64,000 bases of DNA, taken from assembly GCF_002157355.1 (NCBI RefSeq), contig NZ_LYMK01000001.1, positions 342,303 to 406,302 on the forward strand, read 5' to 3'. The notes beneath the pieces were generated by a model that was not told the origin of the DNA, did no database searches, and was given only the letters and a program-made list of their open reading frames with translations. The position numbers and the translations under genes were made by a program. Source of the DNA: Variovorax sp. JS1663 (GTDB lineage Bacteria > Pseudomonadota > Gammaproteobacteria > Burkholderiales > Burkholderiaceae_C). Shown one piece after another: positions 6,787 to 16,055 of the stretch (the stretch's first letter is position 1; each line of letters starts with the position of its first letter).

Positions 6787-9336
6787 CTACTGATCGCCGT
6801 CTAAGCTATCACCCCAGCTCGATGGCGGCCGCCGCATCGGGATCGTCACCGACGATGCTGAGGCTTCATTCCGGTGATCTGCGGCATCGCTTGCTCGCGC
6901 CGCGCCATGAGCCCGAAAGCTCGTGAGATCCTCTAAGACCAATTGATCGTAGCCAAGTCTTCCGAGCGATACTGAGAATGTTCCTGTACCTTCCCGCACG
7001 ACAACTAGAGGTAGGTGACTGAACTGTTTTGCCGCATGCAGTACATGAGTACTGCCCCGTGCGGTCAATCGGACACAGGTAAAAGGTCTTTTGTCTCGCG
7101 GGGATTTAGGGGGGAACGGCACAGGTGCAGACACCGAGCAGAAGTTCTGAAGGGGAGGAATAGAGAAGGGGATCGTTACGTCTGGAAAATCATTCACGAT
7201 GACACGAATGGCCCTCAGGCTACTGACGAGCGTCGCTTGGTCGGCAGCCGGCTGCTGAATGTACGCCTGTAAAGCGGCTCTGAGTAAGTCATCGAATAGA
7301 AAAGCTATCAAATCAGCTCTATCGTCGACTCTGGTTTGAGCTTCAATGCTTCGTTTTAGGATTTTGCTTTGCGCGGCAACCAGTTGAGCTTCTGTGGCCT
7401 GTACCTCAAAATTAAACATGCGAAGGCTTCGGCGAGCGTCGTCCAACTCCGAATGCAGCCTTTGAAGCCCGGAGCTACTGCTGCCGGCAAATAGTCCTTC
7501 AAACTGCTGCCATTCGTTGTAGGCCCTGCCAACTTCCTTTCCAGCTTGAATATAGCTGTCTTGCAACAATGCAACTCCTACGGAGGACAACGCTCCCGTT
7601 ATCCGGGAGACGGAATCCACCATGTCTTGCAACGTTGGATCCTTGTTAAGCTCAGTCTTGAGTTTTTCGATAGCAGCTTGTAGAGCGTTAACGCGGCCAA
7701 GCAGTCGGTCGCGTTGCTGAGTGATCTGTTGCCGCAATAGTAGTGTGTCGATATTTTGTAATTCGACAATAGCGTCGGTTAAGTTTTCATTTATCGAGGC
7801 TAAATCAGTTGCCAAACTCTGGTATGTCAACTGCTGATTTAGGTCGCCTGGAATGTGACTGTATATTCCCCCAACGGTTATGAGGTAATTAGATAATGTC
7901 GTAGGGCGCAAGGCCTTGAATCCGCAAATTTTTCTGACATATTCAAGCTCAGAGTCGGTAAAGGACACGAGATCGCGCTCGGTGCAATCCAAGTTGTCGA
8001 ACAAATCGTTCGCTGCCGGAGGAGTATCAGGCGGTGGCTGAACTTGCAAAGAAGCAGGTACCGCCGTTAGAAGGCTTGATTGCAAAGAACGGAGGTGGGC
8101 AAGAAGATACTGATCGAACTGCCTTCTGGGGGAAACGTTGATTCTTTTGCCCGCGGCGTTCGCGTCAGAAGCTAGCTGTTTTGCATCGAAAGCGTTTAGC
8201 GAATGCGAGGTAATTGCTGCGACGGCAGCGGAAAGTGCGGCATTGAAGCTCAAGCCGCGAGCAAGGCTGAATGCACCGTCTGCTCCCAATGCTGAGGCAA
8301 CCGCCGGACCTTCCGCGTTGAAAGCAGGTGCCCCGCGGGCTCGGGACGCATCTACCGTTCTAAGCGTTCCAGTCCTGAGGCGGAAATCCTGAGGAGGCTT
8401 TCCTCCGCGTACATTCGTGACGGCTTGTATCAACTGCCGTTGGCTCTCGATGTTAGATTCGCCGACCATGAAAATGGACACGTTGCCAGCATCGCCGCCG
8501 GCCGAAGGGAGACCGGAGAGGCCGCCGCGCTCAGTGTCTGCGCAAGAACCCCGAGGCAGGCAAGGCACAAAATTGGCGCCTGCTCCCCCGCGGCCCCCTT
8601 TTAAACCGGCAGCATTTAGCATAGCGCGATAAATTACATCTGACGGATCGCCATCCGGAATTGGAACGGGATCAAAACTCGCAAGACAGAGGTCGCAAAA
8701 CTCTAGAGTTCTTGCAATAATGACGATATCTCCGGATCGCGAAATATCTCGGGGCACTACTGGCGCATCCTCGCTTTGTGTGGGGTAACTCGGAAAAGGA
8801 AGGGCTTGAATCATTCCCGAAGGCAGCTGAGGCGCCCGCCGCTGTTTTTTCAAGGTGGCGTTATTGTATCGCTCGAGCAAGGTTTTCCCCGCCGGGGCGC
8901 TGAAAGTGTATGTCTTTGTAGCAGTGTCGTAATTCTCCGTCCAAAAATAAAGGCGGTCGAAAGCAGCTAGGATGTTCGGCCATTCAAGGACATATCCTTG
9001 CTGGCGCTCGTTGCCACTAACTGCCCCGCGCCAGTACGTCTCTGAGAACTCGAAGTAAACTCTAGAGTCTATCGGGGCATTGATGCGGACCGTGTTCGCC
9101 ATCAGGATTATGTTGCCCCCGTTGCTCATTAGCGGCGAGTCGATTGTGATCGTTTCTGAAAGCCAAACGACATCTTTTTTTGTCACCGTGGGGGTGTAGT
9201 AGCCGTCATAGTTGCTAAGGGCGATTTGCGTAAAAGGGTATTCGCGAAACGCCTCATACTGTGCTGAGAAGCAAACGAATGGCGCCAAGCATAGAATGGC
9301 ACCGATCAAACATCCTGTAAGTGATTTTGGGTGCAC
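6787..9336 (-). CDS. Large secreted protein with C-terminal coiled coil, unknown function
   Basis: About 849 residues from GTG 9336; the frame stays open upstream to 9480, with ATG 9414 as an alternative. The GTG start gives a classic Sec signal peptide (TGCLIGAILCLAPFVCFSAQ) and falls just after the stop of the small secreted gene. The first half contains a GGNIILMANTVRI-type strand pattern recalling beta-helix surface proteins. Around residues 530-690 there is a long Leu/Gln-rich coiled coil. Four or more Cys suggest disulphides outside the cytoplasm. Codon and base use are clearly AT-richer than the neighbours, a sign of separate acquisition. No family recognised. Confidence 0.65.
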   Translation of the reverse strand: MHPKSLTGCLIGAILCLAPFVCFSAQYEAFREYPFTQIALSNYDGYYTPTVTKKDVVWLSETITIDSPLMSNGGNIILMANTVRINAPIDSRVYFEFSETYWRGAVSGNERQQGYVLEWPNILAAFDRLYFWTENYDTATKTYTFSAPAGKTLLERYNNATLKKQRRAPQLPSGMIQALPFPSYPTQSEDAPVVPRDISRSGDIVIIARTLEFCDLCLASFDPVPIPDGDPSDVIYRAMLNAAGLKGGRGGAGANFVPCLPRGSCADTERGGLSGLPSAGGDAGNVSIFMVGESNIESQRQLIQAVTNVRGGKPPQDFRLRTGTLRTVDASRARGAPAFNAEGPAVASALGADGAFSLARGLSFNAALSAAVAAITSHSLNAFDAKQLASDANAAGKRINVSPRRQFDQYLLAHLRSLQSSLLTAVPASLQVQPPPDTPPAANDLFDNLDCTERDLVSFTDSELEYVRKICGFKALRPTTLSNYLITVGGIYSHIPGDLNQQLTYQSLATDLASINENLTDAIVELQNIDTLLLRQQITQQRDRLLGRVNALQAAIEKLKTELNKDPTLQDMVDSVSRITGALSSVGVALLQDSYIQAGKEVGRAYNEWQQFEGLFAGSSSSGLQRLHSELDDARRSLRMFNFEVQATEAQLVAAQSKILKRSIEAQTRVDDRADLIAFLFDDLLRAALQAYIQQPAADQATLVSSLRAIRVIVNDFPDVTIPFSIPPLQNFCSVSAPVPFPPKSPRDKRPFTCVRLTARGSTHVLHAAKQFSHLPLVVVREGTGTFSVSLGRLGYDQLVLEDLTSFRAHGAARASDAADHRNEASASSVTIPMRRPPSSWGDSLDGDQ

Positions 9337-9346
9337 GACGTTCTTA

Positions 9347-9781
9347 CTATTTGGGCTCGCCGCAAACTGGGGAAGTGACGTCCGTGCATGAAGTGCAAGC
9401 CCCGTCGTCTGCATAAACACACTCTTCCCGGTATCCCCCGTTGCAGGGTCCGATGTAGCATATCGTCCCCGGGGTTCCAAATGGCCTCAAATTGGCGAGT
9501 TTCGCCCGGGCCAGTGTTTCCTTGAGGCGAGAAGCAGGAATGGGTTTACTCTTCTTCTCCAAGTTAAGGTTTGGTGGGGGTGCGGCACGTTGAGCGTGCA
9601 CTTGACCGCACAGGCAGAACGCAAGCCCCAGTAATGTCGCATGAGCGACTTGTAATGAGGCGGTGAAATGGCTGGTGGCGGGTTCCTGCGCCAGCTGCCA
9701 GCCCTTTAATTCGTCCGGATCAATGCCTCGACGGACCCGGGAGGCAGAAGCGGTTGCGTGTTCGACAATGGGAACGCCCAT
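9347..9781 (-). CDS. Small Cys-rich secreted protein
   Basis: 144 residues. A hydrophobic export segment HATLLGLAFCLCGQVHAQ sits at residues 47-64, preceded by a long N-region; a downstream start nearer the signal peptide is possible. The mature part is Pro/Lys-rich and ends with seven Cys in about 40 residues (CYIGPCNGGYREECV and a CTSCTD stretch). This pattern suggests a disulphide-stabilised extracellular or periplasmic mini-protein. It lies immediately upstream of the large secreted gene on the same strand, so the two were probably acquired and are expressed together. Confidence 0.6.
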   Translation of the reverse strand: MGVPIVEHATASASRVRRGIDPDELKGWQLAQEPATSHFTASLQVAHATLLGLAFCLCGQVHAQRAAPPPNLNLEKKSKPIPASRLKETLARAKLANLRPFGTPGTICYIGPCNGGYREECVYADDGACTSCTDVTSPVCGEPK

Positions 9782-9929
9782 GGAACCCCCGTGGTGTAGG
9801 GTGCGATGCTAGACCTGAGTCGCTTCCTCGACAACTGCATCACCAGTGAAACGGTCTGAGCCGGTGCAGGTCAAGGGTGGGAAGAGAGCTTTGTCGCCCG
9901 ATGACTAGCTATGACGTGAAGGACGCGCT

Positions 9930-10817
9930 TCATCTTCTCGAGTGAAGCGCGAGGCCGGGCAGCGTTGCGATGTTCCCGATGCGGGCGGCCGCCATCGAGC
10001 CGGGGTCGTATTCGGGCAAGCGGTCCCTGGTGTGCTCCAGGCCTCTGGCCAGGAAGTGCTCAACGGGCTCTCGGAAGCCGACGTACGCCACCCGGCGGCC
10101 GTCCTCCGGCACGATGAAGCTCGCCTCCGGGCATGCCGGTATACCCAGTGAGCGGGCCACGGCCAGGGACGCAGCGTTCGTCGTGCGCGCCTGGATGTTC
10201 ACGAACGTCGGGAGCGGCGCGCCCTCGAGCACCTGGTGGTCCATGCATTCCGCCACCGCGCAGTAGGCGAGCAGGCGGCTCAGCCCGGCGCCGCGATGGC
10301 TCGCCGCGACCCCGTAGCTGACGTTGATGCCGCGAGCGCCGTCGCGCGATTTGATCGTGCCGGCCCAGCCGGATGCCACGACCCGGCGGGCTGCCGTTGC
10401 CGAGAGGGCGTTCATGCGCAGCATCGACCCGTCGTAGCGCCAACCCACGCGCGCCATGACCGCCGCGATGTTGGGCCCGATCAGGTCGTCGTAGGCGACG
10501 CGGCTCGCACCGCTCTCCTGCTGCGCGAATGTGATGTCGAAGGTAGGGTGCCGAGCGAGTGTGATGCCCGCTCCGGTCATGCGATCGACCAAGGGTGCTG
10601 CATCGGGCTCCGAGCGCCCGCACACGAGCGTCGCCCGGTCCATGTCGAAGCTCAGCTGAAGCCGCACCCCGTCCTGGTTGACGACGTCGACGAACCGGTC
10701 ACGGGCGATGAGCGCGGCGAGCCGCGCCTCGGGGATGCTCGCGCCGAGGACCTCGAAGCCGTTCGGGTCGGTCGGATCGCAGGCCGTCCGGACTTCTATC
10801 TGGGTATGAGCAGCCAT
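9930..10817 (-). CDS. GNAT-like acetyltransferase-fold protein
   Basis: 295 residues starting at ATG 10817. The middle has the GNAT layout: INVSYGVAASHRGAGLSRLL is the strand plus acetyl-CoA loop (R-G-A-G-L), followed by NIQARTTNAASLAVARSLG, the usual 'N.aS..v..klGF' segment. The N-terminal 110 residues are not recognised. It begins 8 bases after the helicase stop, so the helicase and this gene form one transcript, and the AAGGG in the helicase tail codons can serve as its ribosome binding site. Substrate unknown. Confidence 0.65.
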   Translation of the reverse strand: MAAHTQIEVRTACDPTDPNGFEVLGASIPEARLAALIARDRFVDVVNQDGVRLQLSFDMDRATLVCGRSEPDAAPLVDRMTGAGITLARHPTFDITFAQQESGASRVAYDDLIGPNIAAVMARVGWRYDGSMLRMNALSATAARRVVASGWAGTIKSRDGARGINVSYGVAASHRGAGLSRLLAYCAVAECMDHQVLEGAPLPTFVNIQARTTNAASLAVARSLGIPACPEASFIVPEDGRRVAYVGFREPVEHFLARGLEHTRDRLPEYDPGSMAAARIGNIATLPGLALHSRR

Positions 10818-10825
10818 GATCTTGC

Positions 10826-13800
10826 TTAGCCCTTGGGCCGAACCTCATCCGCGCTCGCGTCGTCGATGTTGCTGAGCGTTTCGGCCAGCTTTTCGTTCAC
10901 GCGCTCCACGAGCGTGGTGTTCCGGGCGGGCAGCTTCGTTGCCGCGATCCGGCGCAGTTCGGCGTCGTCGCCGTAGATCCAGAGGCCTTCGCGCGCGCGG
11001 CTGGCGCCTGTCAGGAACATGTTCGCGTTCATGAATGAGGCCTGGCCGGGCGTCATGACCAGCATCACGTCCTTGTACTCGCTGCCCTGGGCCATGTGCA
11101 CCGTCGCGGCGTAGCTGTGCTGCAGATCCTTGAGCGAGTCGCCCGGGAACTGGATGAAGCGTCCGTCGTCGAGCTTGATGACCACGTACTGCGGGCCGCG
11201 GTGCTTCGGATCGCTGTGGGGCTGGAAGCGGGTGATCGTCCCGGTATCGCCGTTGACCACGCGGACGTCCATGCCTTCCTCGTCCTCGCCGAGCGTCATG
11301 TTGTCGCGGATCACGATCCGGTCGTTCACGTGCAGGGAGGCGGTGCCCGGGATCTTGATCGCGTGCGGGTTCAGCAGGTCGCGCAGGCGGGCATTCGCGT
11401 AGTCGGTGCACCAGGTGGGCTCGTCGGCAGCGCCGCTGCGACGCGACATGAGCAGCACCACGTTCTCGATGCCGTTGGCCTGTGCGCGTTCGACGTACTT
11501 GGCGGCCACCGACTCGAAGTAGCGATCCGCCGGCGGCAGGCCGTGGGAGAAGGTGACCCCAGGGCCATCCTCGCACGCGAGCGAGTACTGGCGGATCTGG
11601 TTCACGGTCTCCAGGATGGCCCCGGAGTTGCGCTTCGTGGCGGTCAGGTGATGGTGGTCCACGCCCGGCAGGCGAATGATGTCGCTGAGCACGCGGCCGG
11701 CGCCGATGGAAGGCAGCTGGCCGGCCAGGCCGTCGACACCGGGGTCGCCCAGAATGATCAGGTGCGCATCCGGCCCCAGGGCAGCGGTGGCCGCCTCGAA
11801 GAGAGACAGCGTCGGCATCGTGCCTTCGTCCACCACGAGGATCTGGCAGCCGAGGGGGCTGTTCCGGTTGACCATGAAGCCGCCCTCGGGGCTGCCCTTC
11901 AGCAGAGAGTGCAGGGTGGAAGCCGAGTAGCCGTTGCGCTCGACGCGCGCGGACAGGACCTTGGCGGCCTTGCCGGTCGGGGCGGAGAACGCCCAGTCCT
12001 TGTGGGACATCATGGCGCTGAACACTTCCATGATCGCGGTCTTGCCGCAGCCCGGACCTGCCGTCACGACGTGCAGGCGCGATTCGCTGGTGGCGATGCC
12101 GTAGAGGGCCTTCATCTGGTCCTCGTCGAGCTCGTAGCCCAGCAGGCGCTGGCTCACCTCGATGGCCTTGGTGCGGAACTGCTCGTAGGTTCGCCGGCGC
12201 AGCAGGGGCTTGGCCGACACGAGCATGCCGTGCAGATCTTCGGCCAGGCGGACCTCGGCCTCGAAGAGCTTGGCCGGGTAGATCCGGCGGTTGCCCTGCT
12301 CGTCTTCCTCGATGCGCAGGTCGCCGCTCTCGGTTGCGTACTCGATCAGCGTCTCCAGCGAGATCATCGGCTCGGTCTTGGCCAGGCGGTTGCGCAGCTG
12401 CGGCTCGCCCACAAAGACGTGGCCGGCCGAGTCGCATTCCTCCATCACGAGGAAGGAGGCGAGGGCGGTCAGGCGCACCGGAGCGTCGCGAGGGATGTTC
12501 AACGCCTTGCCGATCGCGTCGGCGCTGCGGAACCCGTAGCCCGGGATCGTGCGCATGGGGCGGTACGGATCCTTCGCGAGCAGGGCGGCCGCCGCCTCGG
12601 TGATCGGACGGGAGTCGTCCTTGAGCTTCTTCGCCTCCGAGAAGAGATTCATCGCCAGCAGCTTCATCGCCGAGGCCTTCAGCTCGCGCAGCGCGCCGAA
12701 CTTGGTAGCTAGCATGCGTTCGATGTAGGGGACCTCGGGCGAGTCAGCGAGCGCAGTCGGGTTGTCCGAATCGGCAGGAGGGGTGTTCTTGTCCCCGAAG
12801 CTGGTCTTCCGGTTGGAAACCGATTCGAAGGTGACAGTCCACGGCTCGTTGACGAGCTTCAGCCGCAGGGCCTCCAGGCCCTCTTCACCGCCTTCGTCCT
12901 TGACCTTGCTGAGATACTTCTCGGCGAGCTTCTTGCCGATGCCCGAGAAGTTGGCGGCGATGAATCGCGCCATGGATTGGACGTCGGGCTGGATGTGCGG
13001 CTCGAAGCTCACGACATCGAGCTGCTGTCCGTGGCTCGGGTGCACCTTCATGCGTCCGGTCAGGGCGTACTCGAGCCCTTCCTTCAAATGCGCCACGGCC
13101 GAGCCGGTGATCTTCAGGGACTCGCGCTCCTGCGTGTCCATGTAGCCGACTGCCCAGTCGCCGTAGATCGCGACGCTCTTGACGATCCCCACATGGATCT
13201 CGTCGGGAGCCGGTTTGGCCATGCCGCCGAAGCCCAGCGGAAGCGTCGACTCGCTGGCGGACGCCTTGAACCCGAAGCCGAAACCCTTCGGTACCGGGGC
13301 GGCCGGCGCAGGCGCGGTCAGGTCGTCCAGCTCTTCCTGAGCAGAGGCAAACGCCGGCGCCGCGGGTGCCGGGGTAGGTGCCGGTGCGGTCGGGGCGGAG
13401 GCGGGGGCGGCGGACGGATCGATGGCTTCCGGGGCGGCAGCGGGAGCAACAGGGGCGGCGGCCGGCCCGCGGCCGAACGAAAGAGGGCGGAATCGGAATG
13501 CCGCCGGTGCAGCGGCAGCCGGGACGGCGGCCGCTGGAGCGGGGGTAGGCGCCGGCGCGGAGGCCGCGGAGAGTGCTGCTGGTGCCTCAGCCGCACCAGG
13601 GAACCGCAAGCCCAGCGGCCGGGCCGCGGGCGCAGGAGCCGTTGCCGGCGCCGGCAATTGGGCGCGGGCCGAAGTGGACGCCGGAGCCGCAACCGGAACC
13701 GGAGTGGGGGCGGGGGCGGGCGCGGGCGCGGGAGCGCGCGTGGGCCGACGGAACGGTGCGAAGCGCAGAACGGCGGGAGCCGGGGCAGGCGCTCGGGCCG

Positions 13801-13846
13801 GTGCGGTTTCCGCGTCGGGTGACACGCTTGCTGACGTCATCGCCAT
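10826..13846 (-). CDS. RecD2-like SF1B DNA helicase with Ala/Pro-rich N-terminal extension
   Basis: 1006 residues from ATG 13846. Residues 1-205 are low-complexity Ala/Pro repeats, an unusual flexible extension. An OB-like segment (about 213-280) and helix-hairpin-helix-like region precede IPGYGFRSADAIGKALNIP, the RecD2 hallmark. The motor has Walker A AGPGCGKT (about 594-601), motif Ib PTGKAAKVL, Walker B LVVDEGTM (about 672; Gly replaces the usual Ala/Ser) and motif VI HMAQGSEYKDV (about 918). The family unwinds DNA 5' to 3' in repair and replication restart. It ends in EVRPKG, the shared tail. Divergent promoter region 13847-13948. Confidence 0.9.
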   Translation of the reverse strand: MAMTSASVSPDAETAPARAPAPAPAVLRFAPFRRPTRAPAPAPAPAPTPVPVAAPASTSARAQLPAPATAPAPAARPLGLRFPGAAEAPAALSAASAPAPTPAPAAAVPAAAAPAAFRFRPLSFGRGPAAAPVAPAAAPEAIDPSAAPASAPTAPAPTPAPAAPAFASAQEELDDLTAPAPAAPVPKGFGFGFKASASESTLPLGFGGMAKPAPDEIHVGIVKSVAIYGDWAVGYMDTQERESLKITGSAVAHLKEGLEYALTGRMKVHPSHGQQLDVVSFEPHIQPDVQSMARFIAANFSGIGKKLAEKYLSKVKDEGGEEGLEALRLKLVNEPWTVTFESVSNRKTSFGDKNTPPADSDNPTALADSPEVPYIERMLATKFGALRELKASAMKLLAMNLFSEAKKLKDDSRPITEAAAALLAKDPYRPMRTIPGYGFRSADAIGKALNIPRDAPVRLTALASFLVMEECDSAGHVFVGEPQLRNRLAKTEPMISLETLIEYATESGDLRIEEDEQGNRRIYPAKLFEAEVRLAEDLHGMLVSAKPLLRRRTYEQFRTKAIEVSQRLLGYELDEDQMKALYGIATSESRLHVVTAGPGCGKTAIMEVFSAMMSHKDWAFSAPTGKAAKVLSARVERNGYSASTLHSLLKGSPEGGFMVNRNSPLGCQILVVDEGTMPTLSLFEAATAALGPDAHLIILGDPGVDGLAGQLPSIGAGRVLSDIIRLPGVDHHHLTATKRNSGAILETVNQIRQYSLACEDGPGVTFSHGLPPADRYFESVAAKYVERAQANGIENVVLLMSRRSGAADEPTWCTDYANARLRDLLNPHAIKIPGTASLHVNDRIVIRDNMTLGEDEEGMDVRVVNGDTGTITRFQPHSDPKHRGPQYVVIKLDDGRFIQFPGDSLKDLQHSYAATVHMAQGSEYKDVMLVMTPGQASFMNANMFLTGASRAREGLWIYGDDAELRRIAATKLPARNTTLVERVNEKLAETLSNIDDASADEVRPKG

Positions 13847-13948
13847 GGTGAAAGCTCCAGAAAACAAAAGAAACGACTGGCCCGTAGCATAGTAATAATG
13901 CAGACAACTAACTGAATTATTTTGCGTTGCTGGAATATGCGCACATTC

Positions 13949-15049
13949 ATGACCACCACCACGAACACGACGACACCCAATGACCCGCGCATTCAGCGCG
14001 TCCTCAACGCTGCGCAGCAGCACGGCGAGAACGACGATCCCGACCACGAGGTGGGCGACCTGCAGGACGTTCTGCGCGCGGCCTGGTCTCTCTTGACGCT
14101 GGAGCAGCGAAACCAGGTCATGGCAGCCGCAGAAACCGTGGAAGTCCTGCGTGCCGGGGACGACTTCGTCGAGGTCGCGCAGTTGCGGGCCTACTTGATG
14201 AACCAGAGCGGCGTCCACCGGGTCCAGATCGAAGTGATCCGCGATGGCGCTGGCGATGAGCCGACGGTGTCGTCGCTGAAGCTATTCGACGCGTCGGGCG
14301 ACGAGCTCGACGCGGCCGAGAGCGACATCGATACGCATGAGCTGAGGATGGTGGCGAGGCGGCTCGACGCCGAGTTGCTGGGGGCCATGCCGCCCCAGTC
14401 CGTCGAACCGGCATGGGTCTCGACGCTCGACTGGGATCTCTTGAACGATGCCCTGACCCACTCGGTACGGATTGAAGGCATCGATCGAAACATTCAGCCC
14501 TTGCGATGGCGCGATGCATCCGCCGCCCTCGATCGTCATCTGCTTCCTGAGACTGGCGACGGCTGGCGCGAGGAGCGCGTGGTTGTCATGGAGCTGCAGC
14601 CGGCGCTCGGCCATGCGATGCCGCGCTGGGCGGAGCTCACTCTGAATAGCACCGCGTTAGAGCAGCTTCGGCAGGGTCAAGAGCTGACGCTGGGCACCTC
14701 CGCGTTGCCTGTCCGTGCCGGCGGGGCCGCCAAGGGGAAAGCGGCTTCGGCCCATTTCAGAGAACCACAACTCCTCATTCGCGATGCCGGCGAGAGTGTG
14801 CAACTGGCCGGCTTCAACGAAGAGGCCTGGCCAATGAACAGCGGCAAGGTTCCCTTGCGGCTCTTCCTGCAATGGGTCGACACCCGGCCGGCGGGCGAGA
14901 CCCTGTTCGTCTCGGAGGAGGGCGAGCTTCTCAATTACGACCAGGACTTCAGACGGCACAGCCTCTGGGTTGATGAGTACCACAAGTCGATCGCGCCTGG
15001 CCTGGAAGAGCCAGAGACTGAATTCGACGGGGAGCGTCCCCGTGGCTAA
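13949..15049 (+). CDS. Unknown protein with ERPRG tail, first gene of the plus-strand cluster
   Basis: 366 residues from ATG 13949; ATG 13937 is an alternative and neither has a strong ribosome binding site. No domain recognised. The middle is rich in acidic and Leu residues; a C-terminal globular part has LFLQWVDTRPAGETLFVSEE. It ends EFDGERPRG. The final codons contain GGGGAG (15028-15033) and the GTG that starts the next gene (15042), so the next protein is translated by coupling. The first gene after the divergent helicase promoter. Confidence 0.6.
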   Translation: MTTTTNTTTPNDPRIQRVLNAAQQHGENDDPDHEVGDLQDVLRAAWSLLTLEQRNQVMAAAETVEVLRAGDDFVEVAQLRAYLMNQSGVHRVQIEVIRDGAGDEPTVSSLKLFDASGDELDAAESDIDTHELRMVARRLDAELLGAMPPQSVEPAWVSTLDWDLLNDALTHSVRIEGIDRNIQPLRWRDASAALDRHLLPETGDGWREERVVVMELQPALGHAMPRWAELTLNSTALEQLRQGQELTLGTSALPVRAGGAAKGKAASAHFREPQLLIRDAGESVQLAGFNEEAWPMNSGKVPLRLFLQWVDTRPAGETLFVSEEGELLNYDQDFRRHSLWVDEYHKSIAPGLEEPETEFDGERPRG

Positions 15050-15470
15050 GTCCTGGCAGGAAATCCAGGGCTCGCTGAAGGGCCAGCGCGCCGGCATGCG
15101 GCTCTTGCTCAAGCACGACGGCGTGGCGATGGTGATGTTTCGCTACAAGGGCGAGTACATCAGCGCCGAGCTTCTCAACGCGGCCGGCAATCCTGTTCGG
15201 GAGATCACCCAGAAGGAAGCGGACAACCTGCGTCACATCGCCGCGTCCCAGCTATCTGCGAATCCGGGTGGTGCCGAGCTGTGGCAGCGCTGCGCTGGGG
15301 TCCTGGAATGGCTCGTCGACGGCGACGTGACGATCGCGCACCGCAACTATCCCGGCAGCGAGCATGACCTGGTGATGGGCGAGGACCTCCGCGAACTCGC
15401 GGCCCGTGCATCCATGCCCGCAGAAGACCAACCCGAGCCCGAGGCTGAGCGCCCGCGCATGTACGCCTGA
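15042..15470 (+). CDS. Unknown small protein, tail variant ERPRMYA
   Basis: 142 residues started at GTG 15042 (VAKSWQEIQGSLKG), overlapping the previous stop by 8 bases; the ribosome binding site GGGGAG is inside the previous gene's tail codons. The N-terminal 50 residues look like a small beta sheet (GVAMVMFRYKGEYISAELL). The C-terminus is acidic and ends EAERPRMYA, the shared tail with three extra residues. No family recognised. Confidence 0.6.
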   Translation: MAKSWQEIQGSLKGQRAGMRLLLKHDGVAMVMFRYKGEYISAELLNAAGNPVREITQKEADNLRHIAASQLSANPGGAELWQRCAGVLEWLVDGDVTIAHRNYPGSEHDLVMGEDLRELAARASMPAEDQPEPEAERPRMYA

Positions 15471-15485
15471 GAGCGAGATCCCATC

Positions 15486-16055
15486 ATGAGCAACAACGAT
15501 TCCGCGCGCGACAGCGTGCTCAAAGCAACGCTGGCCGCCCTCGGCGAGTCGGCGCCCAAGCCCGGCACGCCTCGCTATGGCCACCTTCAGGTCCAGATTG
15601 CGGTGCTGCTGGAGGATGGCAAGGACGACAACCCCCGGTTCCTCTCCGGCCAGGTGCGCGACGCGCTCATCGGCGCTATCGCCGCACACCGGCGCGAGGC
15701 GGACGACGTCGTGGACATCATCATGAACGGGCACCACGGCCTTGCCTATGCCAGCGACGAGCACGTCATCGAGGCCGCGTTGGACCTGACCTACGAGGAC
15801 ATCCTCGCCGCTGGCCTCGAATCGCCCGTCCAGGCCGTCGGCTCCTTGAGCGTGAATATCCTGGAGTCGCTTTCGAGCCCGCAGTCCGTGGACATGGTGC
15901 TGCGAGGCTCCTTTGATCCCACGAATCCGGACCTCGGCCTGCTGGGAAGCCTCAACGCAGAGCTGACCCGGCGCGGCATGGCCAACCCGTTCGAGGCCGC
16001 GGTCGCCGAGGCGATCGCCGAGGAGCTTGGCAGGACGGAGGCGGCTCGTGGCTGA
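15486..16055 (+). CDS. Family B paralogue (R-F-L-x-x-Q domain), tail TEAARG
   Basis: 189 residues from ATG 15486. The N-terminal two thirds carry the domain shared with genes at 17055, 20170 and 25418: a helix LKATLAALGESAP, then RFLSGQVRDALIGAI, then an HG-containing segment (MNGHHGLAYASDEHVIEAA) and LTYEDIL. The whole is predicted helical. Its CGT GGC TGA ending overlaps the GTG of the next gene with GGAGG eight bases before. Function unknown; the repeated occurrence in one operon points to an element-specific role. Confidence 0.6.
   Translation: MSNNDSARDSVLKATLAALGESAPKPGTPRYGHLQVQIAVLLEDGKDDNPRFLSGQVRDALIGAIAAHRREADDVVDIIMNGHHGLAYASDEHVIEAALDLTYEDILAAGLESPVQAVGSLSVNILESLSSPQSVDMVLRGSFDPTNPDLGLLGSLNAELTRRGMANPFEAAVAEAIAEELGRTEAARG

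Noticed and set aside
10845..12437. 530-codon minus-strand frame
   Set aside because: Same strand as the helicase but out of frame; composition almost only Arg, Pro, Gly, Ala and Asp, with no start site.
11096..12712. 538-codon open frame on the plus strand
   Set aside because: Exactly antisense to the helicase core; the helicase motifs are intact, and this frame is a shadow of high-GC coding DNA.
12977..13822. Gly/Arg-rich plus-strand frame
   Set aside because: Antisense to the Ala/Pro-repeat part of the helicase; the apparent repeat is a by-product.
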